DNA of 64,000 bases from Trebonia kvetii (GTDB taxonomy: Bacteria; Actinomycetota; Actinomycetes; Streptosporangiales; Streptosporangiaceae): contig NZ_RPFW01000006.1 of NCBI RefSeq assembly GCF_007827045.1, forward strand, positions 372,001 through 436,000, given 5' to 3'. The position numbers and the translations under genes were made by a program. The notes beneath the pieces were generated by a model, which did no database searches, had not been told where the DNA came from, and saw only the letters and a list, made by a program, of their open reading frames with translations. Of the stretch, positions 54,546 to 62,180 are shown piece by piece; positions within the stretch are counted from its first letter, which is position 1; every line of letters begins with the position of its first letter.

Positions 54546-55459
54546 GCGCGACCTCCGCGCCTGCGCGCGGCGACACCCTGTCCGCGGCCAGCGGCGCCAT
54601 CCCTGCTGCCAGGCGCAGGCGGCGGCTGCCGTTCAGTCCCTGGCACCTGGTGCTGATCCCGGCCTCGGTGGCGCTTCTCTTCCCGTTCGCCTGGCTGCTC
54701 ATCACCTCCGTGGAGACCTCGCCGGAGGCGCTGCACTTCCCGCCGATCCTCATCCCGCACACGATCAGGTTCGCCAACTACTCCGACGCGCTGTCAAGCG
54801 CGCCGTTCGTACACTGGCTGCTCAACAGCGCCGTCGTGGCAGTGGTCACGGTGCTCTGCAACCTGGTGCTCTGCACGCTGGCTGGGTACGCCTTCGCCCG
54901 GTTCCGGTTCCTCGGCCGCACGGCCCTGTTCGCGGTGATCATGGCGACGCTCATGGTGCCGTTCCAGGTGACGATGATTCCGTGGTTCGTCATCACCAAA
55001 TGGCTGGGCGTGCACGTCCTGGCCGGGGTTGGCATCAACCATATTGGCGCGCTGATCCTGCCCAACGCGGCGACCGCCTTCGGTGTCTTCTTCATGCGGC
55101 AGTTCTTCCGTACCCTGCCGCTGGAGTACGAGGAGTCGGCCCGGGTGGACGGGGCGAGCAGGCTCACCGTGCTGATCAGGATCGTGCTGCCGCTTGCGAC
55201 ACCGCCGCTCGCCACGCTGGCGGCGCTGACGTTCCTCGACTCGTGGAACAACTTCCTGTGGCCGCTGATCGCCGTCACGTCGACCAACCAGATGACGCTG
55301 CCGCTTGGCCTGGCCACCTTCCAGGGAGCGCACGCCACCAACTGGCCTCTGCTGATGGCGGGCAACGTGATGAGCCTGATCCCCATGCTGGTCGTCTTCT
55401 TCGTCGCCCAGCGGTACTTCATCAGGTCAGTCGCCGCGACGGGGCTCGCCGGGACGTGA
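54542..55459 (+). CDS. ABC sugar permease, MalG type
   Basis: 305 residues from ATG 54542, overlapping the previous stop. Six helices starting at LVLIPASVALLFPFAWLLIT; EAA loop ESARVDGASRLTVLIRIVLP; C-terminal helix ending in AQRYFIRSVAATGLAG. Forms the membrane channel with the MalF-type partner. Confidence 0.95.
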   Translation: MSATSAPARGDTLSAASGAIPAARRRRRLPFSPWHLVLIPASVALLFPFAWLLITSVETSPEALHFPPILIPHTIRFANYSDALSSAPFVHWLLNSAVVAVVTVLCNLVLCTLAGYAFARFRFLGRTALFAVIMATLMVPFQVTMIPWFVITKWLGVHVLAGVGINHIGALILPNAATAFGVFFMRQFFRTLPLEYEESARVDGASRLTVLIRIVLPLATPPLATLAALTFLDSWNNFLWPLIAVTSTNQMTLPLGLATFQGAHATNWPLLMAGNVMSLIPMLVVFFVAQRYFIRSVAATGLAGT

Positions 55460-55518
55460 GCCACGCGGCGAGACAGGCACGGGGAAATGCGCACAAGCAA
55501 GAGGAGATCGATTCAGTG

Positions 55519-56463
55519 ATGGGCAAGGAGGCCTCAGTGACGCAGGAGCAGGCAGCGGCGGGCGTTCGCACGGAGCAGGAGATCGCCTCGCAGCCGGACT
55601 GCTGGCGCCGCGCCGCCGGACTGGCCGGGGACGTGGCGGGACTGCTGCCCGCTCGCGGTGAGCGTGTCGCGGTCGTCGGCTGCGGCACCTCGTGGTTCAT
55701 CGCGCAGTCCTACGCGGCGGCCAGGGAGGAATCAGGTCAGGGGGAAACCGACGCGTTTACCGCCTCGGAGATGCCGCTCGGCCGGCGCTACGACCGCACG
55801 CTGTTCCTTTCCAGGTCTGGCACCACCACGGAAATCAAGGAAGCAGCCGAACGGGTGCGTGGTGCCAGTCCCACCGTCGCGATCACCACCGATGCGCAGA
55901 CCCCGGTAGGCCTCGCCGTGGACGAGGTGATCGAGCTCGCCTTCGCCGACGAAGAGTCGGTCGTGCAGACCCGGTTCGCGACCACCGAACTGGCCTTCCT
56001 CCGCGCGCACCTCGGCGTCGACATCGAGCCGTCGGCACGGGCAGCCGAGCGGGTGCTCGCCGAGCCGCTCCCCGCCGAGCTGCTCGCCGCACGCCAGTTC
56101 ACCTTCCTCGGCACCGGCTGGACCTACGGCCTGGCCAACGAGGCGGCGCTGAAGCTGCGCGAGGCGGCGGGGATGTGGACCGAGTCCTATCCCGCCATGG
56201 AGTACCGGCACGGCCCGGCGGCGGTGACCGGCGAGGGCAGCGTCGTCTGGCTGTTCGGTCAGCCGCCCGCGGGTCTCGCCGACGACATCACGCTGGCCGG
56301 CGGACTCGCCTGGGGGGCCGACGAGGACCCGATGGCCGCGCTTGTCCGGGTGCACCTGGTCGCCCTCGCGAAGGCGCGGGCGGCGGGCCTCGACCCGGAC
56401 CGGCCGCGGAACCTGACCCGTTCGGTGATCCTCGCGGCCGCGGAGCCGGGCCGGACATCATGA
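55519..56463 (+). CDS. SIS-domain sugar isomerase/deaminase (AgaS/GlmS-like)
   Basis: 314 residues. Starts at GTG 55516, ATG 55519 or GTG 55537 are all in frame; GAGGAG and AAGGAGG sites make any possible. Two SIS domains: first AVVGCGTSWFIAQSYAAARE and TLFLSRSGTTTEIKEAAERV (~50-130), second FTFLGTGWTYGLANEAALKL and TESYPAMEYRHGPAA (~190-250). AgaS-type enzymes turn galactosamine-6-phosphate into tagatose-6-phosphate with loss of ammonia. The kinase and aldolase downstream fit that product. Confidence 0.88.
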   Translation: MGKEASVTQEQAAAGVRTEQEIASQPDCWRRAAGLAGDVAGLLPARGERVAVVGCGTSWFIAQSYAAAREESGQGETDAFTASEMPLGRRYDRTLFLSRSGTTTEIKEAAERVRGASPTVAITTDAQTPVGLAVDEVIELAFADEESVVQTRFATTELAFLRAHLGVDIEPSARAAERVLAEPLPAELLAARQFTFLGTGWTYGLANEAALKLREAAGMWTESYPAMEYRHGPAAVTGEGSVVWLFGQPPAGLADDITLAGGLAWGADEDPMAALVRVHLVALAKARAAGLDPDRPRNLTRSVILAAAEPGRTS

Positions 56464-57464
56464 TCCTTGTCGTCTGCCTCAATCCCGCGCTCGACATCAC
56501 CCACCATGTGGAGAGCGTGGACTGGGCGGGAGTGAACCGGCCGACCGCCGTGTATGCCCGCCCCGGTGGCAAGGGGACGAACGTCGCGAGAAACCTGCAC
56601 TCGTTCGGTATCGATGTCTTGTTGACCGGTCTGGTCGGCGGCACCACCGGTAACGCGGTTGGGGCGGGGCTGCGCCGGCTCGGCGTGCCCGCGGCGTTCG
56701 CGCCGGCCGGCGGTGAGACCAGGCGCACCTTCACGGTGGTCGACGGCGGTGGCGCCGTCGCGCTGTTCAACGAGCCGGGCCCGCAGGTCAGCGCCGCCGA
56801 GTTCAAGCGGTTCCGCGCCGATTACGACGCGGCGCTGGCGGGCGCCTCGGTTGTCGTGCTGTCCGGCAGCCTGCCGCCCGGGCTGTCATCTGCCGCCTAT
56901 GCCGAGCTGATCGCGGCGGCCGCCGCGGCTGGCGTGCCCGCGGTGCTCGACACCTCGGGCGACCCGCTGCGCGCCGGGGTGGCCGCCGGCCCGGCCATCG
57001 TCAAGCCGAACATCGACGAGCTCGCGGCGCTGGCGGGGACGTCACTGCGCACGGCCGACGGCGCGCCGGACCTTTCCGCGGTGACGTCGGCCGCAGCCGG
57101 GCTGCGGGACGCAGGCGCGCGGTCGGTCGTGGTCTCCCTCGGCCGCGACGGCCTGCTCGCCGTGACGGATGAGGGCTGCTGGCTGGCGCACCCGCCAGCC
57201 GTGGTTGGCGGCAATGCGACGGGCGCGGGCGACGCGGCGACCGCGGGCGTGGCGCGCGGACTGCTGCTCGGCCAGCCATGGCCCGCGCGTCTCGCGCATG
57301 CCGCCGCCCTTGGCGCGGCGGCCGTCGCCGCGCCGGTGGCCGGGGAGTTCAGTCACGCGCACTACGAGAACGGGGTGGATTTGGTGACGGTGGACAGGTA
57401 CGCGGTGCCCGATTACCCGGCGGGCGAGCGGGCTGTTGGCGCGTTGCTGGACGGAGACCGCTGA
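56460..57464 (+). CDS. PfkB-family kinase, 1-phosphofructokinase/tagatose-6-phosphate kinase type
   Basis: 334 residues; ATG 56460 overlaps the SIS stop. LacC/FruK-type marks: LVVCLNPALDITHHVESVDW, YARPGGKGTNVARNLHSFGI, IVKPNIDELAAL, and the anion-hole motif GNATGAGDAATAGVARG (catalytic Asp). In this pathway the probable reaction is tagatose-6-phosphate to tagatose-1,6-bisphosphate. Confidence 0.92.
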   Translation: MILVVCLNPALDITHHVESVDWAGVNRPTAVYARPGGKGTNVARNLHSFGIDVLLTGLVGGTTGNAVGAGLRRLGVPAAFAPAGGETRRTFTVVDGGGAVALFNEPGPQVSAAEFKRFRADYDAALAGASVVVLSGSLPPGLSSAAYAELIAAAAAAGVPAVLDTSGDPLRAGVAAGPAIVKPNIDELAALAGTSLRTADGAPDLSAVTSAAAGLRDAGARSVVVSLGRDGLLAVTDEGCWLAHPPAVVGGNATGAGDAATAGVARGLLLGQPWPARLAHAAALGAAAVAAPVAGEFSHAHYENGVDLVTVDRYAVPDYPAGERAVGALLDGDR

Positions 57465-58390
57465 TGGCGCTTGCCGCGATGGACGACATCATCGGTCCTG
57501 CGCGCGCCGCGGGCCGCGGGGTCGGCGCGTTCAACGTCATCGGCATCGAGCACGCGGAGGCGATCGTCGCGGGCGCCGAGGCCGCGGCCGCCCCGGTGGT
57601 GCTGCAGATCAGCGAGAACTGCGTCGCCTACCACCGCGGGCTCGCCCCGATCGCCTCGGCGTGCCTGGCCATCGCTCGCGGCGCCGCGGTGCCCGCCGCC
57701 GTGCACCTCGACCACGCCGCCGACGTGGCGCTTGTTGAGGCGGCGGCCGAGATCGGCATCGGCTCGGTCATGTTCGACGCGTCCCGGCTCCCTTACGCGG
57801 AGAACGTCCGCGCCACGGCCGAGGTCGCCAGTTCGTGTCACCGGCGCGGCATCTGGGTCGAGGCGGAACTCGGCGAGATCGGCGGCAAGGACGGAGTGCA
57901 CTCGCCGCTCGCCCGTACCGATCCTGGCGAAGCGGCGCAGTACGTCGCGGCGACCGGGGTGGACGCGCTGGCGGTCGCCGTCGGCAGCTCACACGCCATG
58001 GCGACCCGCGACGCGGTGCTCGACCTTTCCCTTATCGCGCGGCTGCGCGAAGCGGTCGACGTCCCGCTGGTGCTGCACGGCTCGTCCGGCGTCCCCGACC
58101 CGGTGCTGGCCGCGGCCGTCAGCGCGGGGATGACCAAGATCAACATCGCGACCCAGCTGAACAAGATGTTCACCGCCGCGGTGCGGCTTTTCTTGTCGGC
58201 AGAGCCCGCGGCGTCAGATCCTAGGAAGTACGGTGCGGCGGGACGCGACGCGGTCGCCGCGGAAGTAACCAGGCTGCTCCGCTTGCTTGGGACGGTAAAT
58301 AATTCAGCTGCTGCCGGCGTGCGCGAGCCGGCAGGCAACACGGGTGCGCGGGCAGGAGGCGCTGGTGAGCCGTTATCGCCGGTGGAATGA
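57464..58390 (+). CDS. Class II aldolase (tagatose-1,6-bisphosphate / fructose-bisphosphate type)
   Basis: 308 residues; ATG 57464 overlaps the kinase stop by one base. Zinc-aldolase marks: VHLDHAADVALVEAAAEIGI (His/Asp), WVEAELGEIGGKDGV, LVLHGSSGVPDPVL (Zn His), GMTKINIATQLNKMF. GatY/KbaY-type reaction: tagatose-1,6-bisphosphate to dihydroxyacetone phosphate and glyceraldehyde-3-phosphate, which enters glycolysis. The C-terminal ~35 residues are extra and low in complexity, overlapping the DeoR start region. Confidence 0.92.
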   Translation: MALAAMDDIIGPARAAGRGVGAFNVIGIEHAEAIVAGAEAAAAPVVLQISENCVAYHRGLAPIASACLAIARGAAVPAAVHLDHAADVALVEAAAEIGIGSVMFDASRLPYAENVRATAEVASSCHRRGIWVEAELGEIGGKDGVHSPLARTDPGEAAQYVAATGVDALAVAVGSSHAMATRDAVLDLSLIARLREAVDVPLVLHGSSGVPDPVLAAAVSAGMTKINIATQLNKMFTAAVRLFLSAEPAASDPRKYGAAGRDAVAAEVTRLLRLLGTVNNSAAAGVREPAGNTGARAGGAGEPLSPVE

Positions 58391-59150
58391 CCTGCTGGAG
58401 CTGCTTGCCACGGCGGGCCAGCTTCAGGTGGAGGAGGCGGCGGCCGCGCTGAACGTCTCCGCGGCCACCGTCCGCAGGGACTTCGATGAGCTGGCTGCCC
58501 AGCAGATGCTCACCAGGATCCGGGGCGGGGCCGTCGCCCAGGGGGTCAACTACGACCTGCCGCTGCGCTACAAGTCGGAGCGGCATCCATCCGAGAAGCA
58601 GCGCATCGGGGAACTCGCGGCCGGCATGGTCCGGCCCGGGCAGGTGGTCGGACTCAACGGCGGCACCACGACCACCGAGGTGGCTCGCGCCCTGGCGACC
58701 CGCTCCGACCTGTCTTCCGGTACCCCGACGCCGGCCATCACCGTGGTCACCAACGCGCTGAACATCGCGACCGAGCTGGCCGTCAGGCAGCACATCAAGA
58801 TCGTGGCCACCGGCGGCGTGGCGCGGCCGCAGTCCTACGAGCTGACCGGGCCGCTTGCCACTGGCGTGCTCGAGCAGGTCACGCTCGACATCGCGTTCCT
58901 CGGCGTGGACGGAATCGACGCGGTGGCCGGGGCAACCGCGCACCACGAGGGAGAGGCGAACATCAACCGGCTGATGGGCCGTCAGGCCGGCAAGGTCATC
59001 ATCGTCGCCGACAGCTCCAAGGTGGGACGGCGCGCGTTCGCACGGATCTGCGGCCCCGGCGAGGTCGACGCCCTGGTCACCGACGCTGGGATCGCCGACG
59101 AGGACCTGAACGTGCTCAAGGCAGCGGGGATCGACGTTGTCGTCGCGTGA
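58365..59150 (+). CDS. DeoR family regulator
   Basis: 261 residues from GTG 58365 (AGGAGG at 5 nt). N-terminal HTH: RWNDLLELLATAGQLQVEEA, then SAATVRRDFDELAAQQMLTR. The sugar-phosphate sensor domain follows: GLNGGTTTTEVARALATR, VVTNALNIATELAV, and FLGVDGIDAVAGATAHHEGE, KVIIVADSSKVGRRAFA. DeoR proteins usually repress sugar operons and are released by a pathway phosphosugar. It likely controls this operon and the divergent GH4-GH114 unit. Confidence 0.94.
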   Translation: MSRYRRWNDLLELLATAGQLQVEEAAAALNVSAATVRRDFDELAAQQMLTRIRGGAVAQGVNYDLPLRYKSERHPSEKQRIGELAAGMVRPGQVVGLNGGTTTTEVARALATRSDLSSGTPTPAITVVTNALNIATELAVRQHIKIVATGGVARPQSYELTGPLATGVLEQVTLDIAFLGVDGIDAVAGATAHHEGEANINRLMGRQAGKVIIVADSSKVGRRAFARICGPGEVDALVTDAGIADEDLNVLKAAGIDVVVA

Positions 59151-60354
59151 CTTCGACTTGGTCGTGATCGGCGACTGCAATCCCGACGTGCTCGTGCTCG
59201 GCTCGGACGTGACGCCCGCGTTCGGGCAGCAGGAGAAGCTGGTCGAGAGGATGTCCCTGGAGATCGGCGGGTCCGCCTCGATCACCGCCGTCGCCGCCGT
59301 CAGGCTAGGCCTGCGGGTCGCGCTCGTCGCGGCCGTCGGGCCCGACGCGGCGGGCACCTTCATGCTCGACGCGCTGGCCAGGGAGGGCGTCGACGTTTCC
59401 GCCGTGGTCGTCCGCGAGGGCATGGCCACCGGCATGACAGTGGCGCTGTCGCGGGGCGGCGACCGCGCCATCCTGACCGCGCTCGGCGCGATGGACACGC
59501 TGACCGCTGCCGACATCCCCGCCGGTCTGCTCAACCGGTGCCGGCACGTGCACGTGAGTTCCTACTTCCTGCTCGCGGACTCACTCGGTCCCGGGCTCGC
59601 CGCCGTCTTGTCCGACGCCCGCGCGGCGGGCGCGACCACGTCGCTCGACACCAACTGGGACCCAGCGGAACGGTGGCGCGACGAGCGGCTGTCCGCGGCG
59701 ATCGCGCAGGCTGACCTGCTGCTGCCGAACGAGGCGGAGGCGCTCGCGCTGAGTTCCTGTTCTTCTGTCTCGTCGGCGGCGCTCAGTTTGCTGGCGCTCG
59801 GGCCCAAGGTGGCGGTGAAGCTTGGCGCGCGCGGCGTGCTCGTCGGCGTCGATCCTTCTTCGCTGCAACGGGTGTGCCTCCCGCCGGTGACGCCGGTGGA
59901 CACGACCGGCGCGGGCGACTGCTTCAACGCCGGGCTGATCGCCGGGCTGCTGCGGGGGCTGCCGCTGCCCGAGGCCGCCGCGCTCGGCTGCGCGACGGGC
60001 GCGCTGTCGACCGGGGCGCTCGGCGGGACGACGGGCGCGCCCGGCCTGGGAAAGGCGGCGGACCTGGCCGCCAACGCGACGATCGGCGCCTTCGCGAATT
60101 TAGGGCGCATGATCACGGAACATTGGATCCTGGCGGAACTTTTCTCCCGGCACGGGGAGAAATCTTCCGTTGTAAGCCAAAGTTCCGTAATCACCGCCCT
60201 ATTTGCTGCTCTAGTTCCGCAGGCAGACTGTCGTCGCCGTGACATAGCCGAATGCGGTCGGTCCCGGCACCTGCTTACCGTCGATGCCTATCCAGAGCGC
60301 GGCGCCGGACGGGATGTCAGATGGGCGCACAAACAACTCGAGCCCGTCCGGTGA
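59137..60354 (+). CDS. Second PfkB-family (ribokinase-type) carbohydrate kinase
   Basis: 405 residues from TTG 59137, overlapping DeoR by 14 bp. Ribokinase marks: LVVIGDCNPDVLVLGSDVTP, LEIGGSASITAVAAVRLGLR, LLLPNEAEALALSS, and DTTGAGDCFNAGLIAG with the catalytic Asp. It may phosphorylate the free amino sugar released by GH4. The kinase domain ends near residue 320 (about 60100). The last ~85 residues have no kinase character, cover a hairpin at 60141-60162 and run 144 bp into the opposite gene, so an original stop has probably been lost by frameshift. Confidence 0.88.
   Translation: MSSRDFDLVVIGDCNPDVLVLGSDVTPAFGQQEKLVERMSLEIGGSASITAVAAVRLGLRVALVAAVGPDAAGTFMLDALAREGVDVSAVVVREGMATGMTVALSRGGDRAILTALGAMDTLTAADIPAGLLNRCRHVHVSSYFLLADSLGPGLAAVLSDARAAGATTSLDTNWDPAERWRDERLSAAIAQADLLLPNEAEALALSSCSSVSSAALSLLALGPKVAVKLGARGVLVGVDPSSLQRVCLPPVTPVDTTGAGDCFNAGLIAGLLRGLPLPEAAALGCATGALSTGALGGTTGAPGLGKAADLAANATIGAFANLGRMITEHWILAELFSRHGEKSSVVSQSSVITALFAALVPQADCRRRDIAECGRSRHLLTVDAYPERGAGRDVRWAHKQLEPVR
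60141..60162. terminator. Terminator-like hairpin inside the kinase tail
   Basis: TTTCTCCC and GGGAGAAA pair around a 6-nt loop (ggcacg), just after the end of the kinase domain. This position suggests the gene once ended upstream of it. Confidence 0.55.
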
Positions 60355-60852
60355 CGGCAGCCCAGTCTTGTTCGCCGACCGGACCACGTCGCCGCCCATC
60401 CGGTAGTCGCCGCCCTTCCACTCGTCGCACCCGGCCGGCGCGCCGAGCGAGTCGGTGACCACGACCCGGGCGCCGTCGGCCCGCAGCGTCGCCTGCAGGC
60501 CCGACGGATCCTGCAGCTGATGAATGGTGATCTTCAGCGTGCCGTTGTTCATCTTGGTAACGGTCCACGCCGCCAGCGTTGCCCGCGATGGCCTGGACGG
60601 GGTCTTCGCCGTCGCCCGCGGGGACGAGCCGGCCGTCGCGGCTGCCGGGGTGTGCGGCGCGGCCGCCGGGGCGGCCATCGTTACCGCGACCGCCGCGGCG
60701 GCGGCTGCGGTCACCGCGGTCGCGCCCGCGGCGACCATCCTCCGGCGAGCGCGGAACCTGTCACCGCGCGCCGCGAGCGTGCTCGCGGGAACCCGCATCC
60801 GCACGTTATCGAAGGAACCGCGGATCGCCTCGCGCAAGGCCTCGTCGTTCAT
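60211..60852 (-). CDS. Membrane-anchored partner of the adjacent ECF sigma factor
   Basis: 213 residues; ATG 60852 overlaps the sigma stop (ATGA) and follows GGGAGAG. Short cytoplasmic part, then one helix (MVAAGATAVTAAAAAAVAVT), then a linker and an extracytoplasmic domain with a C-terminal ...GYVTATTVCLRN and a lone earlier cysteine (GAPAGCDEWKGG), which could pair as a disulfide. Its coupling to the sigma gene suggests a regulatory role such as anti-sigma, but no known anti-sigma motif is seen. Confidence 0.75.
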   Translation of the reverse strand: MNDEALREAIRGSFDNVRMRVPASTLAARGDRFRARRRMVAAGATAVTAAAAAAVAVTMAAPAAAPHTPAAATAGSSPRATAKTPSRPSRATLAAWTVTKMNNGTLKITIHQLQDPSGLQATLRADGARVVVTDSLGAPAGCDEWKGGDYRMGGDVVRSANKTGLPSPDGLELFVRPSDIPSGAALWIGIDGKQVPGPTAFGYVTATTVCLRN

Positions 60853-61352
60853 CGTGATCTCTCCCTTTGTCCCGGGGTGTCGATTGCGGTTCGCAAGGCG
60901 GCCATGGCCTGGGAAAGCAGCGCACGGACGGTCCCCTGGGCGATCCCGAGGGTCCGTGCCGTCGTCGCGGTGTCCAGATCGAGGAAGACGCGCAGTGCCA
61001 CAACTTGCCGTTGCCGTGGTGGAAGTGCCAGCACCGCCGCGTTCAGGTCCCACTCGATCCCCTGTTGCGCGGCGTCGACGGCCGGCTCCCAGCCGGTCAG
61101 GTCTGCCAGCGGCAGCTCTCGGCGCCGCCGCCGCCACACGGAAACGCCCTGGTTCAGTGCGGTGCGCACGATCCAGGCCCGCGGCGCCGGATGATGTGCG
61201 ACCCGGCCCCACGACGCCCACGCCCTGGCGAATGCCTCAGCGACCAGATCCTCGGCCCGGTGCAGGTCTCCGATACACGCGAAGACCGTGCGCAGGCAGT
61301 CATCCTTGGCGGCTGCGTAGAACGCCTCGAACTCCAGCTGACTCTGACCCAT
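60849..61352 (-). CDS. ECF sigma factor (SigE-like, SIG-F9 type)
   Basis: 167 residues from ATG 61352. Region 2: FEAFYAAAKDDCLRTVFACI, then HRAEDLVAEAFARAWASWGR; region 4: LALPPRQRQVVALRVFLDLD, then IAQGTVRALLSQAMAALRT. Compact two-domain sigma factor without a tail. Co-translated with the membrane-anchored partner. Confidence 0.92.
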   Translation of the reverse strand: MGQSQLEFEAFYAAAKDDCLRTVFACIGDLHRAEDLVAEAFARAWASWGRVAHHPAPRAWIVRTALNQGVSVWRRRRRELPLADLTGWEPAVDAAQQGIEWDLNAAVLALPPRQRQVVALRVFLDLDTATTARTLGIAQGTVRALLSQAMAALRTAIDTPGQRERSR

Positions 61353-61707
61353 GCCACTCCTACGCCCGGCACGCCCGGTTCGCTTAGCTACTACGCGAGC
61401 CGGGCCGGCAAGGTTGCCGGCGTGCGCCGGCTGGGTGGGCAGCCAATTTAACGGTATTTATACATAACGAACGCGGCCGTCTATTTTTAACACCCAATGA
61501 ATCTAATGGCTTGAGCGACACGGGTGGCGGCTTATCATCGATCGTTCAGCACAGGATCGAAGTTCCTCGATATGCTCGCCTGGCCATTCGGCGTTTCACG
61601 GGGCCCAAGACTTCAAGTAATCGGACGGACCGTGCATATTCAACGAATCATTCCCAAATGGAGGGAACTGGAGATTTCGGGGAATTCTTAGACCCGCGGC
61701 CGCCGCC
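61353..61707. other. AT-richer intergenic stretch, no gene
   Basis: The base composition drops below the window average near 61440-61700 (for example tttatacataacgaacg at 61456). No convincing gene or RNA. It probably contains the sigma operon's promoter and may be acquired DNA. Confidence 0.4.
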
Positions 61708-61799
61708 ATAGCGGTGGCCGACGGGCACCACGGTGACCATCAAGGACACCGCACCAACGGCGGACCCCTACAACCTGGTCCTCGTCGAGATCCGTTAAC
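61708..61799 (+). pseudogene. C-terminal scrap of a secreted protein
   Basis: The frame ending at TAA 61797-61799 reads TTVTIKDTAPTADPYNLVLV-EIR, like the last strand of Ig-like/DUF4082-type extracellular domains. No upstream part exists. A terminator hairpin follows 32 bp later, which is the original gene's natural end. Confidence 0.5.
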
Positions 61800-61830
61800 G
61801 GCGGCCGCCAAGAAGGCACCCGATTAGGTG

Positions 61831-61873
61831 GGGCTGTCCCCGGTCCCGGCGACCCCGGGGCCGGGGACAGCCC
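61831..61873 (+). terminator. Terminator hairpin
   Basis: GGGCTGTCCCCGG pairs with CCGGGGACAGCCC (13 bp), and the inside folds further (CCCGG/CCGGG, 5-nt loop). It ends the decayed secreted-protein gene. Confidence 0.75.
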
Positions 61874-61939
61874 TGCCCCCCGTTCGCTCAGGCTGGGCGC
61901 GCGCGGTGGCTGGAGTGTCGTAGACTGTGCTACGCGCCT

Positions 61940-62012
61940 GCGCTCGTAGCTCAACGGATAGAGCATTTGACTACGGATCAAAAGGTTGGGGGTTCGAGTC
62001 CCTCCGAGCGCG
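61940..62012 (+). tRNA. tRNA-Arg (anticodon ACG)
   Basis: Cloverleaf can be folded fully: acceptor GCGCTCG (61940-61946) with CGAGCGC (62005-62011); D arm GCTC/GAGC; anticodon arm TTTGA, loop CTACGGA, TCAAA, anticodon ACG at 61973-61975; variable AGGTT; T arm GGGGG, loop TTCGAGT, CCCTC; discriminator G. CCA is not encoded. Reads CGN arginine codons after A-to-I editing. Confidence 0.95.
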
Positions 62013-62021
62013 CCCAGGTCA

Positions 62022-62180
62022 CAGGCCGGTTACCCGAGGGTAACCGGCCTCTTTCGCGCCAAGTACAGCAGGTTCAACCGCCCGGCGCGACGGCTAATCG
62101 TGGCCAGCCGACACATGGCCAGCCGGCACAGTTTGGCAGGTCACATCGAACGGCCTCCGGGTGCGAGGGTATGTAACCTG
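62022..62180. repeat. Left direct repeat flanking the IS1634 element
   Basis: The first 48 bases (62022-62069) are identical to the last 48 of the window (63953-64000). The left copy includes the terminator behind tRNA-Arg. The element's left inverted repeat starts at 62181 and its right one ends at 63952, so the duplication should be 159 bp if both ends are right; the rest of the right copy is outside the window. Confidence 0.75.
62023..62050 (+). terminator. Terminator of tRNA-Arg
   Basis: AGGCCGGTTACC and GGTAACCGGCCT form a perfect 12-bp stem with loop CGAG, 10 bp after the tRNA and followed by CTTTC. A second identical copy lies at 63954-63981 because of the duplication. Confidence 0.85.
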
